From: Fusobacterium ulcerans
Lineage (GTDB): Bacteria > Fusobacteriota > Fusobacteriia > Fusobacteriales > Fusobacteriaceae
Assembly: GCF_003019675.1 (NCBI RefSeq)
Contig: NZ_CP028105.1
Span: 1,256,282-1,320,281 of the forward strand
Reading direction: 5' to 3'
DNA: 64,000 nt
Part shown: piece by piece, positions 6,541-14,823 of the stretch
Layout: the number at the start of each line of letters is the position of its first letter
Position numbering within the stretch: the stretch's first letter is position 1
Notes under the pieces: generated by a model
Database searches by the model: none
The model's input: the letters and a program-made list of their open reading frames with translations, nothing else
What the model was told of the DNA's origin: nothing
Position numbers and translations under genes: made by a program

Positions 6541-7053
6541 TTATTCTTTTACAAATACTTTTTCTATTTCTCCCACATACATTATGTGATAATCTTTATC
6601 AGGATAACATTCTTTATCAGAGTCTTTATCTATAAAAAATTGCTCTTCTAAAGGCTGGGCATAAAGCTTTCTGCATATAATAACTGTTTCTGCCTCCTTA
6701 AATACTGGAATTCCATCTTCATGTTCCACAGTAAGTCCTGCTTTTTCTATCTTATTTTCATCTCTTCCAGAAGCTGTTCCCAAATATCCCAACTGTTTTC
6801 TATAACTTTCATTAAAGAAAGTAAGTGAAAATCTTTCAGCTTCATCTACAAATCCTTTAGTAAAACGTTGAGGACGAATAAAAATAAAAGCTACATTCTT
6901 TCTCCAGAGAACTCCAAGTCCTCCCCATGAAGCAGTCATAGTATTTACCTCTCCACTGCTTTTTTCAGCAGTTATAAGCATCCATTTCTTTCCTATCATC
7001 TCAAAAGTGTTTTCATTTATTTCTTCAGCCTTGATCTCTTTAAAATTTTTCAT
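6541..7053 (-). CDS. Flavin reductase-like / FMN-binding split-barrel protein
   Basis: A 170-residue protein of the flavin reductase (split beta-barrel) fold that binds FMN as a dimer. Typical features are TMTASWGGLGVLW (FMN phosphate-binding strand), FIFIRPQRFTKGFVDEAERFSLTFF, and the GTASGRDENKIEKAGL segment. It lies in the group whose members may shuttle electrons or simply bind flavin; a partner oxygenase is not expected in an anaerobe. The start at 7053 is chosen because AGGAGG sits 6 bases before it; an upstream extension to 7137 has no ribosome site. It is divergent from the macro-domain operon. Confidence 0.88.
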   Translation of the reverse strand: MKNFKEIKAEEINENTFEMIGKKWMLITAEKSSGEVNTMTASWGGLGVLWRKNVAFIFIRPQRFTKGFVDEAERFSLTFFNESYRKQLGYLGTASGRDENKIEKAGLTVEHEDGIPVFKEAETVIICRKLYAQPLEEQFFIDKDSDKECYPDKDYHIMYVGEIEKVFVKE

Positions 7054-7077
7054 ATGATACCTCCTGCTCTTTATTTT

Positions 7078-7106
7078 TTGCATTTTCCTCATATTTGAAT
7101 TATAAT
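7078..7106 (+). promoter_or_regulatory. Promoter of the macro-domain / sigma54 activator / radical SAM operon
   Basis: TTGCAT (7078-7083), 17-base spacer, consensus TATAAT (7101-7106); the ATG is at 7162. It is a sigma70-type promoter; no -24/-12 element is seen here. Confidence 0.6.
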
Positions 7107-7161
7107 ATAGATACTGAATAAAGTACAGAATTTTCAATAATATCCATCATAAGGAGAGGTT

Positions 7162-7629
7162 ATGAATAAAATACATTATTTAAAAGGAGATGCTGTATAT
7201 CCCCAAGCAAGAGGGAATATCATCATCACTCATATATGTAATGATATAGGAGTATGGGGAAGAGGATTTGTAATTGCTCTTTCTGCTAGATGGATGGCTC
7301 CTGAAATTGAATTTCTCATATGGCGTAAAGAAGGAAATGACTTTTCCCTTGGTAATGTCCAATTTGTAAAAGTTACTCCTACTATAACTGTTGCTAATAT
7401 GATAGCTCAACACGATATTATCTCAAAAAATGGAGTGCCCCCTATCAGATATGAAGCACTTGAAGAATGTTTAGAAAAAACAGCTCAAAAAGCTGTAGAA
7501 CTTGAAGCTTCTATACATATGCCTAGAATAGGGTGTGGATTTGCAGGAGGAAGTTGGAAAACTATTGAAGATATTATTCTTAAAACTATTATCTCAAAAA
7601 ATATTGAAGTTTATGTATACGACCTATAG
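7162..7629 (+). CDS. Macro domain protein (ADP-ribose-binding, Poa1-like)
   Basis: A 155-residue stand-alone macro domain. The opening LKGDAVYP, the ITHICNDIGVWGRGFVIALSARW block (ADP-ribose pocket, residues about 22-46) and the IHMPRIGCGFAGGSW loop (around 119-133) match the Poa1p/ADP-ribose 1''-phosphate phosphatase-like branch. These enzymes hydrolyse or bind ADP-ribose derivatives in the cytosol. An AAGGAGAGG site precedes the ATG. It is the first gene of a compact operon: 15 bases separate it from the sigma54 activator gene, an unusual partner. No ADP-ribosyltransferase gene is seen in the window. Confidence 0.9.
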   Translation: MNKIHYLKGDAVYPQARGNIIITHICNDIGVWGRGFVIALSARWMAPEIEFLIWRKEGNDFSLGNVQFVKVTPTITVANMIAQHDIISKNGVPPIRYEALEECLEKTAQKAVELEASIHMPRIGCGFAGGSWKTIEDIILKTIISKNIEVYVYDL

Positions 7630-7644
7630 GAGAAAGGGGGAGTT

Positions 7645-9411
7645 ATGGAAATATCCCTGTTAGATATAAAAGAACATGTAAAAAAGTATGCAAGTGCTAT
7701 ATCAAGTCTGATAAATGTTGATGTTGGTATAGTTGACAAAAATATGGTCAGAGTCACTGGAACTGGACTGTATAAAAATATTGAGGGAGTATATGCCTTA
7801 GGAAGTGTATATAAAAACTCTCTGGAAACTGGAAAAACTAATATAATTGAAAATCCAAGACAGCATGATCTATGCACTGAATGTTTGGATAAAAATAAAT
7901 GCAGAGAAAAACTTGAAATAGCTACTCCTATTTATTGTCGTGATGAAATAGTAGGAGTTATTGGTCTTGTCTGTTTCAGTGATGAGCAGAAAAAAAAGAT
8001 TCTTTCTGATATTGATTCTTATCTGAGTTTTACAAAACAGATAGCAGAATTTATAGGAATAAAATTTTATGAATATCAGGAAAACCTTATGCAGAAAGAC
8101 AGAGAATCTACTCTTAACACAATCATAGACAATATCAGTAAGGGTGTTATTATCAGTGACTGTAACGATGTTATCATTAACATAAATAATATTGCTTCAG
8201 CTAAATTGAAGCTAAAATCAGGTGTTTTAGGAAAAACTATGAAACTTGTGAGCCAGAATGACTATCTTATGAACGAAGAAGTATTTAATATGGTGATAGA
8301 AAATGAAGAATATAATGTAGCAGGAAAAATAATTCCACTGAAATCTTTCAATAAAACAAGAAGTAATGCTTTTGTTTTTGAAGATGTAAAAAAAATCAGC
8401 AGAAATATTCTTGAAATGACAAGCAGTGACAATATGATTACTCTGGAAAATATTTATGGAACTTCTGCTGCTACACAATCTCTCAAAGAAAATATTCAAA
8501 AAATAGCTAATACAAATTCTACTGTTTTGATTACAGGAGAAAGTGGAACTGGGAAAGAACTTGTAGCTCGTTCTCTTCATTCTCATGGCAACAGAAGAAA
8601 CAAGCCTTTTGTTGTAATAAACTGTTCTGCTATTCCTGACACTCTCCTGGAAAGTGAACTTTTCGGATATGTGAAAGGAGCTTTTACTGGTGCCAGCCAA
8701 AACGGACGTATGGGAAAATTTGAACTTGCCAATACAGGGGTTATATTCCTAGATGAAATAGGAGATATGCCTCTTTATCTTCAAGCTAAAATATTGAGAG
8801 TAATTCAAGAGAAGAAAATAGAACGTATAGGTTCTAATAAGAGTATTGATTTAGATATAAAAATAATTGCTGCTACCAATGTGGATCTTGAAAAAAAGAT
8901 AATGGAACAGAAATTCAGAGGCGATTTGTATTACAGACTGAATGTTATTCCTATTAAGCTTCTTCCATTGAGAGAAAGAAAAGAAGATATCATTCCTATT
9001 ATTAACAGTTTAATAGACAAATATAACAGACTTTCTGATAAATATGTTCACTCTATAGATGAAGATGTAAAAAAAGCTCTTATCAACTATGAATGGCCTG
9101 GAAATGTAAGAGAACTGGAAAATGTCATGGAACTTATGATAAGTATGAGTGGAAGTAATGGAATAATATCTTCAGACCTTCTTCCTGATAACATACTTCA
9201 TCATTTTGATACTGCCCCTTCTTCAGTAGAAGAATTGATACTTAATGATAAATCTGAATTGGAAGATTTTGAAAAAATAGAAAAAGTCTATATAGAAAAA
9301 TCTCTTGAAAAATATGGAGATGACACTGAAAGTAAAAAATACATAGCTGATAAAATGAGCATTGGACTTACTACTCTATATAGAAAAATGAAAAAATATA
9401 ATATAAAGTAA
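7645..9411 (+). CDS. Sigma54-dependent transcriptional activator with Cys-cluster sensor
   Basis: A 588-residue bacterial enhancer-binding protein. Residues 1-135 form a GAF-like sensor with a C-x2-C-x5-C cluster (Cys77, Cys80, Cys86), suggesting metal or redox sensing. Residues about 145-235 look like a PAS domain. The AAA+ domain (about 270-505) has Walker A GESGTGKE (near 298), the sigma54-contacting GAFTGA loop (near 345), Walker B FLDEIGDM and the arginine-finger region. A Fis-type HTH ends the protein ([21 protein letters not shown]). It would open sigma54 promoters after ATP hydrolysis. Targets are unproven; a sigma54 promoter lies at 13262-13277, and the neighbouring radical SAM gene may share its regulon. 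Confidence 0.93.
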   Translation: MEISLLDIKEHVKKYASAISSLINVDVGIVDKNMVRVTGTGLYKNIEGVYALGSVYKNSLETGKTNIIENPRQHDLCTECLDKNKCREKLEIATPIYCRDEIVGVIGLVCFSDEQKKKILSDIDSYLSFTKQIAEFIGIKFYEYQENLMQKDRESTLNTIIDNISKGVIISDCNDVIININNIASAKLKLKSGVLGKTMKLVSQNDYLMNEEVFNMVIENEEYNVAGKIIPLKSFNKTRSNAFVFEDVKKISRNILEMTSSDNMITLENIYGTSAATQSLKENIQKIANTNSTVLITGESGTGKELVARSLHSHGNRRNKPFVVINCSAIPDTLLESELFGYVKGAFTGASQNGRMGKFELANTGVIFLDEIGDMPLYLQAKILRVIQEKKIERIGSNKSIDLDIKIIAATNVDLEKKIMEQKFRGDLYYRLNVIPIKLLPLRERKEDIIPIINSLIDKYNRLSDKYVHSIDEDVKKALINYEWPGNVRELENVMELMISMSGSNGIISSDLLPDNILHHFDTAPSSVEELILNDKSELEDFEKIEKVYIEKSLEKYGDDTESKKYIADKMSIGLTTLYRKMKKYNIK

Positions 9412-9423
9412 TTGGAGGAATCT

Positions 9424-10536
9424 ATGAAAAACCTAAATCTTCTAATAAAGCCTGCTTCCAGCAGCTGCAATCTTAGATGCAGATACTGTTTTTACCATGA
9501 TGTAGCAGATAACAGGAAGATACCAAATTATGGAATAATGAATGACACTACCCTTGAAAATATGGTGAAAAACGCTTTTCAAACTGCTGAAAATTCTGTT
9601 AATTTTGCCTTTCAAGGAGGAGAACCAACTTGTGCAGGTGTAGATTTTTTTAAAAGATTTCATGAATTTGTAGAAAAACATAATACTAAAAATATAACTG
9701 TAAATTTTTCTCTTCAGACAAATGGTACATTAATAAATAAAGAATGGATATCACTGTTTAAAAAATATAATTATCTTGTTGGTTTATCAATAGATGGAAA
9801 CAGAGAAATTCATGATAAATTCAGACTAGATGCTGAAGGAAATGGTACTTTCAGAAAGGTATTGAAAACTGCCAAAGATTTTTCAAAAGCTGGAGTTGAA
9901 TTTAATGTGCTTTGTGTAATAAATAAGGTTGCTGCTGAAAATGGCAGACTTATCTATAATTTTTTTAAAAATAATGGATTCCGATATTTTCAGTTTATTC
10001 CATGTCTAGATAGTTTTGAAGGAGGAGAAGAGGATTTCTCTCTAACTGCTGACGACTATGGAAAATTTCTTGATGAAACTTTTGATGAATGGTACAAAGA
10101 TATTATCTCTGGTAAAAAAGTAAGTATAAGATATTTTGACAACCTTATAAGAATGGTTCTTGGACAGGAGCCAGAAGCTTGTGATATGGTAGGTCACTGT
10201 AATTTAAATGGCATCATAGAAGCAGATGGAAGTATATATCCTTGTGATTTTTACGTTTTAGATAAATATAAACTGGGAAACGTAAATGATACTTCCATCG
10301 AAGAGCTATTCAAAAGTGATGTAGAAAAAAGCTTTTTACAAAGTTCTATCAATACAAATTCTAAATGTAAAATGTGCAAGTATCTAAAATTATGCAGAAG
10401 TGGATGCAGAAGGCATAAGGAAATGAATTCAGAAGGTGTATGGGAAAATAGATTCTGTTCAAGCTATATGAGTTTCTTTGACAAGAATCTGCCTAAAATG
10501 ATTAAAATAGCAGAATTTCTTTTAAAAAATCAATAA
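9424..10536 (+). CDS. Anaerobic sulfatase maturase-type radical SAM/SPASM enzyme
   Basis: A 370-residue radical SAM enzyme, the usual length for anSME. The SAM [4Fe-4S] site is Cys15-x3-Cys19-x2-Cys22 (CNLRCRYC) preceded by KPASSS; FAFQGGEPT (GGE motif) and LQTNGT follow. The C-terminal SPASM region has a CDMVGHC pair, DGSIYPCDFYV, CKMCKYLKLC and SGC, enough Cys for two auxiliary clusters. anSMEs oxidise a sulfatase Cys or Ser to formylglycine. No sulfatase lies in the window, so the substrate may be remote or a different peptide. The ATG at 9424 has GGAGG 5 bases upstream; 12 bases separate it from the activator gene. Confidence 0.85.
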   Translation: MKNLNLLIKPASSSCNLRCRYCFYHDVADNRKIPNYGIMNDTTLENMVKNAFQTAENSVNFAFQGGEPTCAGVDFFKRFHEFVEKHNTKNITVNFSLQTNGTLINKEWISLFKKYNYLVGLSIDGNREIHDKFRLDAEGNGTFRKVLKTAKDFSKAGVEFNVLCVINKVAAENGRLIYNFFKNNGFRYFQFIPCLDSFEGGEEDFSLTADDYGKFLDETFDEWYKDIISGKKVSIRYFDNLIRMVLGQEPEACDMVGHCNLNGIIEADGSIYPCDFYVLDKYKLGNVNDTSIEELFKSDVEKSFLQSSINTNSKCKMCKYLKLCRSGCRRHKEMNSEGVWENRFCSSYMSFFDKNLPKMIKIAEFLLKNQ

Positions 10537-10604
10537 AAAATATTTGAGAAGTCTTTCAGTAGTTATTCTCTTCAAATAATTAATATTTATTTTATATCTC
10601 TCTA

Positions 10605-10633
10605 TTTATAATTTTAACATTTTGTGTTATAAT
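10605..10633 (+). promoter_or_regulatory. Promoter of the lipoprotein gene
   Basis: TTTATA (10605-10610), 17-base spacer, consensus TATAAT (10628-10633), ATG at 10668. Confidence 0.55.
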
Positions 10634-10667
10634 CTTCTATATCATTGAAATTTAAGGGGAGATTTTT

Positions 10668-11330
10668 ATGAAAAAAATTATGTCATTTTTCTTTTTATTA
10701 TTTATTTTTGGATGTTCTAATAATATAAAGATAGAAGAACAACCTAAACCAAAAATAAATTATTATTCAAATATAAAAAATAAAAACATAGAATTTTTAG
10801 GTTTAAAAAATAATTCTCGTTTTATAAACCAATATGGATATTCCTATTTTACAGAAGATATTGCTTTCGTCCTTGAAAAGCAAGGCCTCGCATTAGATAG
10901 AGCTGGTTTTATAGTTGACAATATCACTCTTGATAATTTAAACACTTATAAAACAGATAATCGTTATCTTTTATTTGGTGAAGTAAAAGACTATGATACT
11001 TTATTCATTGATAACAAAGAAGATGTTGGAACTTCATCTAAAGTAATTGTTGGTCTTTTAACCTATGGTATAGGAGCTGGATTACTTGAAGCTTATGATA
11101 ATACAAATAGAAAAACTTTTGTCAATTGTAAAATAGATATAAATTTCTATCTTTATGACAAAAAAGAAAATAAAATAATTAAAAAAATTCCTATTTCTAT
11201 TGAAGATAAAGATATAATCGAAGGCTCTTGGTCTAATACATCTGTACAAGACCAAGATAAGATATATACTTTATATTTTATTAAAATTTTTAATCAAATT
11301 GGAGATAAACTATTTTTAGAATTAAATTAA
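10668..11330 (+). CDS. Predicted lipoprotein of unknown function
   Basis: A 220-residue protein with a lipoprotein signal: a Lys-containing start, a Phe/Leu-rich core and the lipobox IFGC (Cys at 16), followed by SNN. The mature part is Lys/Asn/Asp rich. A Gly-rich hydrophobic segment in the middle (VIVGLLTYGIGAGLLEAY) is not long enough to be clearly transmembrane and may insert peripherally. The end (SVQDQDKIYTLYFIKIFNQIGDKLFLELN) is amphipathic. I do not recognise the family. It has its own promoter and terminator, so it appears to be a single-gene unit. Confidence 0.8.
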   Translation: MKKIMSFFFLLFIFGCSNNIKIEEQPKPKINYYSNIKNKNIEFLGLKNNSRFINQYGYSYFTEDIAFVLEKQGLALDRAGFIVDNITLDNLNTYKTDNRYLLFGEVKDYDTLFIDNKEDVGTSSKVIVGLLTYGIGAGLLEAYDNTNRKTFVNCKIDINFYLYDKKENKIIKKIPISIEDKDIIEGSWSNTSVQDQDKIYTLYFIKIFNQIGDKLFLELN

Positions 11331-11354
11331 TTTTTTAAAAAATTTTATAATAAA

Positions 11355-11379
11355 AGCTACCAATAGGTAGTTTTTTTTT
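11355..11379 (+). terminator. Terminator after the lipoprotein gene
   Basis: GCTACC-AATA-GGTAG hairpin followed by nine T. The 11380-11584 stretch up to the ABC-F gene is AT-rich with no clear element. Confidence 0.8.
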
Positions 11380-11584
11380 CTCTTCTATTTTTTTAAATTT
11401 ATTTTGAGCTTTTTAATTATTAGTATTATATTTTTTGAGTGAAAAAATTTTTTAATACCAATTTCTTTTCTAAAATTATAATAAATTTATATCATTTTCC
11501 TATGTCAAACATATTTTTTCTGATATACTAATAATATTGAAATAAAAAATAAAAAATTTATATATAAAGGAGAATTTAATTTTT

Positions 11585-13138
11585 ATGAGTATCTTAGATG
11601 TAAGCAATGTCAGCCATGGATTTGGATCAAGAAAAATCCTTGAAGATGCATCTTTCCGTCTTCTTAAAGGAGAGCATATTGGATTGGTAGGAGCCAATGG
11701 AGAGGGAAAAACTACCTTTTTAAATATAATAACTGGAAAACTTCTCCCTGATGAAGGAAAAATAACATGGTGCAACCATATTACTACTGGATATCTTGAT
11801 CAATACAGTACCCTTGAAAAAGGAAAAACTATTCGTGATATTCTTCGTTCAGCCTTTGCCCATATGTATGATCTGGAAAAGGAAATGATAGCTGCTTATG
11901 ATAAGATGACTGACTGTACACCTGAAGAAATGGAAGTCCTTATCGAAGATGCAGGAGAAATACAAAGTATTCTGGAAAGTGGTGATTTCTACTCACTGGA
12001 CTCTAAAATAGAAGAATATGCAAGTGGTCTTGGACTGGTTGATATAGGTCTTGATCGTGATGTTTCTGAATTATCAGGAGGACAGAGAGCAAAGATACTT
12101 CTTGCTAAAGTTCTTCTGGAAAATCCCATGATACTGATACTGGATGAGCCTACAAACTTCCTTGATGAAAACCATATTATATGGCTGAAAAATTTCCTTC
12201 AGAATTATGAAAATGCTTTTATTCTTGTTTCTCATGACATTCCATTCCTTAATGATGTTGTAAATGTCATTTATCATGTAGAAAATGCCATACTTACTCG
12301 TTATTCTGGAGATTATTATCAATTCAGAGAAATGTATGAATTGAAAAAAAGACAGATAGAGCAGGCATTTAAAAAACAACAAAAAGAAATAGCTCATCTG
12401 AAAGATTTCATTGCCCGTAATAAGGCAAGGGTAGCTACTACAAATATGGCAAAAGACCGTCAGAAAAAATTGGATAAAATGGACATAATTGAAATAGCTA
12501 AAGAAAAAATCAAGCCTTCATTTGAATTTACATCAGCTCGTACTCCAAGCCGTGAAGTTATTACTGCTGTAAATCTTGTAATAGGTTATGATGAACCTTT
12601 AACAAAACCTTTAAACTTTACATTAGAGCGTAACCAGAAGATAGCCATAAAAGGGGTTAATGGATTAGGAAAATCTACTCTGTTAAAAACACTTCTTGGT
12701 ATTATAAAACCAGTATCTGGAGAAGTTGAACATGGACAATTCCTTGAAATAGGATATTTTGAACAAGAAGAAAAATCTACTAATGTCACTGCTTTAGATG
12801 AAATTTGGAATGAATATCCAAGCATGACAAATAGAGAGGTAAGAGCAGCTCTTGCTAAGTGTGGATTGACTACTGATCATATCACAAGTCAGATGCAGGT
12901 ACTTTCTGGAGGAGAAAATGCCAAAGTACGTATATGCAAGCTTATGCTTAGAGATATAAACCTATTGGTAATGGATGAGCCTACTAATCATTTGGATATA
13001 GATGCTAAAGAGGAACTAAAAAAAGCTATAAGAGAATTTAAAGGAACTGTCCTTCTAGTTAGTCATGAACCTGATTTCTACATGGATGTAGTTACTGATG
13101 TATGGAATGTTGAAGATTGGACGACTAAGATAGTATAA
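11585..13138 (+). CDS. ABC-F family ATPase (ribosome-associated)
   Basis: A 517-residue protein of two fused ABC ATPase domains without membrane segments. Domain 1: Walker A GANGEGKT, signature LSGGQRAK, Walker B LILDEPTNFLD. Domain 2: Walker A GVNGLGKS, signature LSGGENAK, Walker B LVMDEPTNHLD. A charged linker (about 230-310, with FKKQQKEIAHLKDFIARNKARV) joins them. ABC-F proteins act at the ribosomal E/P site, as translation factors or antibiotic protection factors. The short linker suggests a housekeeping YbiT/YdiF-like role rather than resistance, but this is not decidable from sequence. AAGGAG lies 12 bases before the ATG, slightly long. Confidence 0.93.
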   Translation: MSILDVSNVSHGFGSRKILEDASFRLLKGEHIGLVGANGEGKTTFLNIITGKLLPDEGKITWCNHITTGYLDQYSTLEKGKTIRDILRSAFAHMYDLEKEMIAAYDKMTDCTPEEMEVLIEDAGEIQSILESGDFYSLDSKIEEYASGLGLVDIGLDRDVSELSGGQRAKILLAKVLLENPMILILDEPTNFLDENHIIWLKNFLQNYENAFILVSHDIPFLNDVVNVIYHVENAILTRYSGDYYQFREMYELKKRQIEQAFKKQQKEIAHLKDFIARNKARVATTNMAKDRQKKLDKMDIIEIAKEKIKPSFEFTSARTPSREVITAVNLVIGYDEPLTKPLNFTLERNQKIAIKGVNGLGKSTLLKTLLGIIKPVSGEVEHGQFLEIGYFEQEEKSTNVTALDEIWNEYPSMTNREVRAALAKCGLTTDHITSQMQVLSGGENAKVRICKLMLRDINLLVMDEPTNHLDIDAKEELKKAIREFKGTVLLVSHEPDFYMDVVTDVWNVEDWTTKIV

Positions 13139-13145
13139 TTATAAA

Positions 13146-13208
13146 TTTTCATTTTGAAAAAAATACAAATAAATTATTTTCATTTTGAAAATTTTTTCAT
13201 TTTGAAAA
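13146..13208 (+). repeat. Three copies of the palindrome TTTTCATTTTGAAAA (candidate activator sites)
   Basis: Identical 15-base copies at 13146-13160, 13177-13191 and 13194-13208, each an inverted repeat TTTTCA-N3-TGAAAA. Centres are about 136, 105 and 88 bases upstream of the start predicted from the -24/-12 promoter at 13262-13277, the usual place of upstream activating sequences for sigma54 activators. They also fall in the 3' flank of the ABC-F gene. Confidence 0.65.
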
Positions 13209-13215
13209 AAATATA

Positions 13216-13259
13216 AATCTCTCATATTGTAGTTATACTACTGATTGAGAGATTTTTTT
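13216..13259 (+). terminator. Terminator after the ABC-F gene
   Basis: AATCTCTCA (13216-13224) pairs with TGAGAGATT (13246-13254), followed by T5; a small inner stem TAGT/ACTA is possible. It lies between the palindromes and the sigma54 promoter. Confidence 0.85.
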
Positions 13260-13261
13260 AT

Positions 13262-13277
13262 TGGCATAATTCTTGCT
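13262..13277 (+). promoter_or_regulatory. Sigma54 (-24/-12) promoter for the cysteine desulfidase gene
   Basis: TGGCATAATTCTTGCT has the invariant GG and GC at the correct spacing (TGGCA-N6-TTGCT, preceded by T), close to the consensus TGGCAC-N5-TTGCW. Predicted start near 13289 leaves a leader of about 109 bases. Three upstream palindromes make an enhancer-type architecture. Confidence 0.8.
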
Positions 13278-13397
13278 TATTATTACAGTGAGAAAAGTCT
13301 GTCTAAAGTAATCAGATAGATAAATTAAAATGTAAATTTAAAATTGGGAAATATAACTTTAAACAAATTTAAAATTATCATGGGAGGAAAAAATATT

Positions 13398-14687
13398 ATG
13401 GAAAAAACAATTGAAAAAATAATGAGTATCTTGGCTGAGGAAATAGTACCTGCTGAAGGATGTACTGAACCAATAGCAATAGCCTATGCTGCAAGTAAAC
13501 TTACAAGTGTATTAGGAAACGTACCTGAAAAAATAGATGCTTACCTTTCTGGAAATATAATCAAAAACGTTAAAAGCGTGAAAATACCTAATTCAAATGG
13601 AATGGTAGGAATAGAAGCTTCTGTAGCTATGGGAGCTATCTTAGGAGAATGTGAAAGAGAACTTATGGTAATCTCTCATGTTGATACTAGCCGTCTTCCT
13701 GAAGTTCAAAAATTTCTTGATGATAACAGAATAAATGTTTTCCTTAATGACAGTGATGTGAAACTTTATATCAGATTAGAAGGAACTTGTGGAAATGATA
13801 CAGCTTCTGTTGAAATTCAAAATTACCATACTAATATCACTAAAATTACAAAAAATGGAGAAGAGGTTAAAGGATGTCTTTGTGATGACTGTACATCAGC
13901 AGACGTTATGACTGACAGAACATTTCTTACTGTAGAACTTATCCATGATTTAGCTAAAAATATAGATTTATCTCTTATAGAACCTGTTTTCAAACAAGTT
14001 ATTGATTATAATACTGCAATAGCAAAAGAAGGTCTTTCTAACTACTATGGTCTTTCTATTGGAAAACTAATGAAAGAAGGTATGGAAGAAGGAGTTTATG
14101 GAAATGATGTAAGAAATAATATGGCAAGCTTTGCAAGTGCTGGAAGTGACGCAAGAATGAATGGATGCTCTCTTCCTGTAATGACTACAAGTGGAAGTGG
14201 AAACCAAGGAATGACTTGTTCTCTTCCTGTAATCAAATTCTGTGAAATGAAAAATATTCCATATGAGCAATTAATCAGAGGGCTTTTCTTCTCTCATATG
14301 ACAACTATACATATCAAAAGCAATATAGGAAGATTATCAGCTTATTGTGGAGCTGTATGTGCAAGTGGAGGAGTAGCAGGAGCTATATCTTTCCTTTCTG
14401 GATTCTCTCCAGCCCAAATAGATTCAGCTATTGAAACAACTCTTGCAACTCTTTCTGGAGTAGTATGTGATGGAGCAAAGAGTTCATGTGCTACAAAAAT
14501 AGCAAGTGGAGTAGCTGCTGCATTTGATGGTTACTATGCTGCAAGTAAAAATAGAAAATTTGAATTTGGTGAAGGAATAGTTGGAAGAAATATTGAATCT
14601 ACTATTAAAAATGTAGGAACTCTTGGACAGGTTGGAATGAAAATAACTGACGATGTTATCCTTGATATCATGATAAAAAATAAATAG
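13398..14687 (+). CDS. cyuA: L-cysteine desulfidase / UPF0597 family (CyuA-like)
   Basis: A 429-residue protein matching the CyuA/YhaM (UPF0597) family, iron-sulfur enzymes related to the serine dehydratase alpha chain that convert L-cysteine to pyruvate, ammonia and sulfide in the cytosol. Landmarks: VPAEGCTEPIAIA near the N-terminus (cluster-binding Cys), GNDTASVEI, ASAGSDARMNGCSLPVMTTSGSGNQG, SAYCGAVCASGG and CDGAKSSCATK. The ATG at 13398 has GGGAGG 10 bases upstream; an in-frame extension to 13344 lacks a ribosome site. A sigma54 promoter upstream suggests substrate- or nitrogen/sulfur-dependent induction. A true serine substrate cannot be excluded. Confidence 0.88.
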   Translation: MEKTIEKIMSILAEEIVPAEGCTEPIAIAYAASKLTSVLGNVPEKIDAYLSGNIIKNVKSVKIPNSNGMVGIEASVAMGAILGECERELMVISHVDTSRLPEVQKFLDDNRINVFLNDSDVKLYIRLEGTCGNDTASVEIQNYHTNITKITKNGEEVKGCLCDDCTSADVMTDRTFLTVELIHDLAKNIDLSLIEPVFKQVIDYNTAIAKEGLSNYYGLSIGKLMKEGMEEGVYGNDVRNNMASFASAGSDARMNGCSLPVMTTSGSGNQGMTCSLPVIKFCEMKNIPYEQLIRGLFFSHMTTIHIKSNIGRLSAYCGAVCASGGVAGAISFLSGFSPAQIDSAIETTLATLSGVVCDGAKSSCATKIASGVAAAFDGYYAASKNRKFEFGEGIVGRNIESTIKNVGTLGQVGMKITDDVILDIMIKNK

Positions 14688-14703
14688 ATAAAAGTTAAAA
14701 ATT

Positions 14704-14732
14704 AAATGCCTCATATTTTTGAGGCATTTTTT
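14704..14732 (+). terminator. Terminator after the cysteine desulfidase gene
   Basis: AAATGCCTCA-TATTTT-TGAGGCATTT hairpin with a T run (14727-14732). Confidence 0.9.
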
Positions 14733-14752
14733 ATTTGTTTTATAAAAATAAA

Positions 14753-14781
14753 TTGTAAAATACTTTTATCCAGTATATACT
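14753..14781 (+). promoter_or_regulatory. Promoter with palindromic AGTATATACT at the -10
   Basis: TTGTAA (14753-14758), 17-base spacer, TATACT (14776-14781). The -10 lies inside the perfect palindrome AGTATATACT (14772-14781), and the spacer starts AATACT. An almost identical promoter occurs at 43177-43205. Confidence 0.65.
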
Positions 14782-14823
14782 TTAATAGATGATTATTAAT
14801 GTTAATAGACAAAGGAGAAGAAC

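Noticed and set aside
7054-7137. N-terminal extension of the flavin reductase-like gene
   Set aside because: The AGGAGG site lies inside it, 6 bases before the ATG at 7053, and the family starts there.
10537-10600. Terminator after the radical SAM gene
   Set aside because: TATTTGA/TCAAATA segments can pair partly, but the stem is interrupted and no U tract follows, so it is not listed as a feature.
13344-13397. N-terminal extension of the cysteine desulfidase
   Set aside because: No ribosome site before the upstream ATG, and the strong GGGAGG site fits the ATG at 13398, which also matches the family N-terminus.
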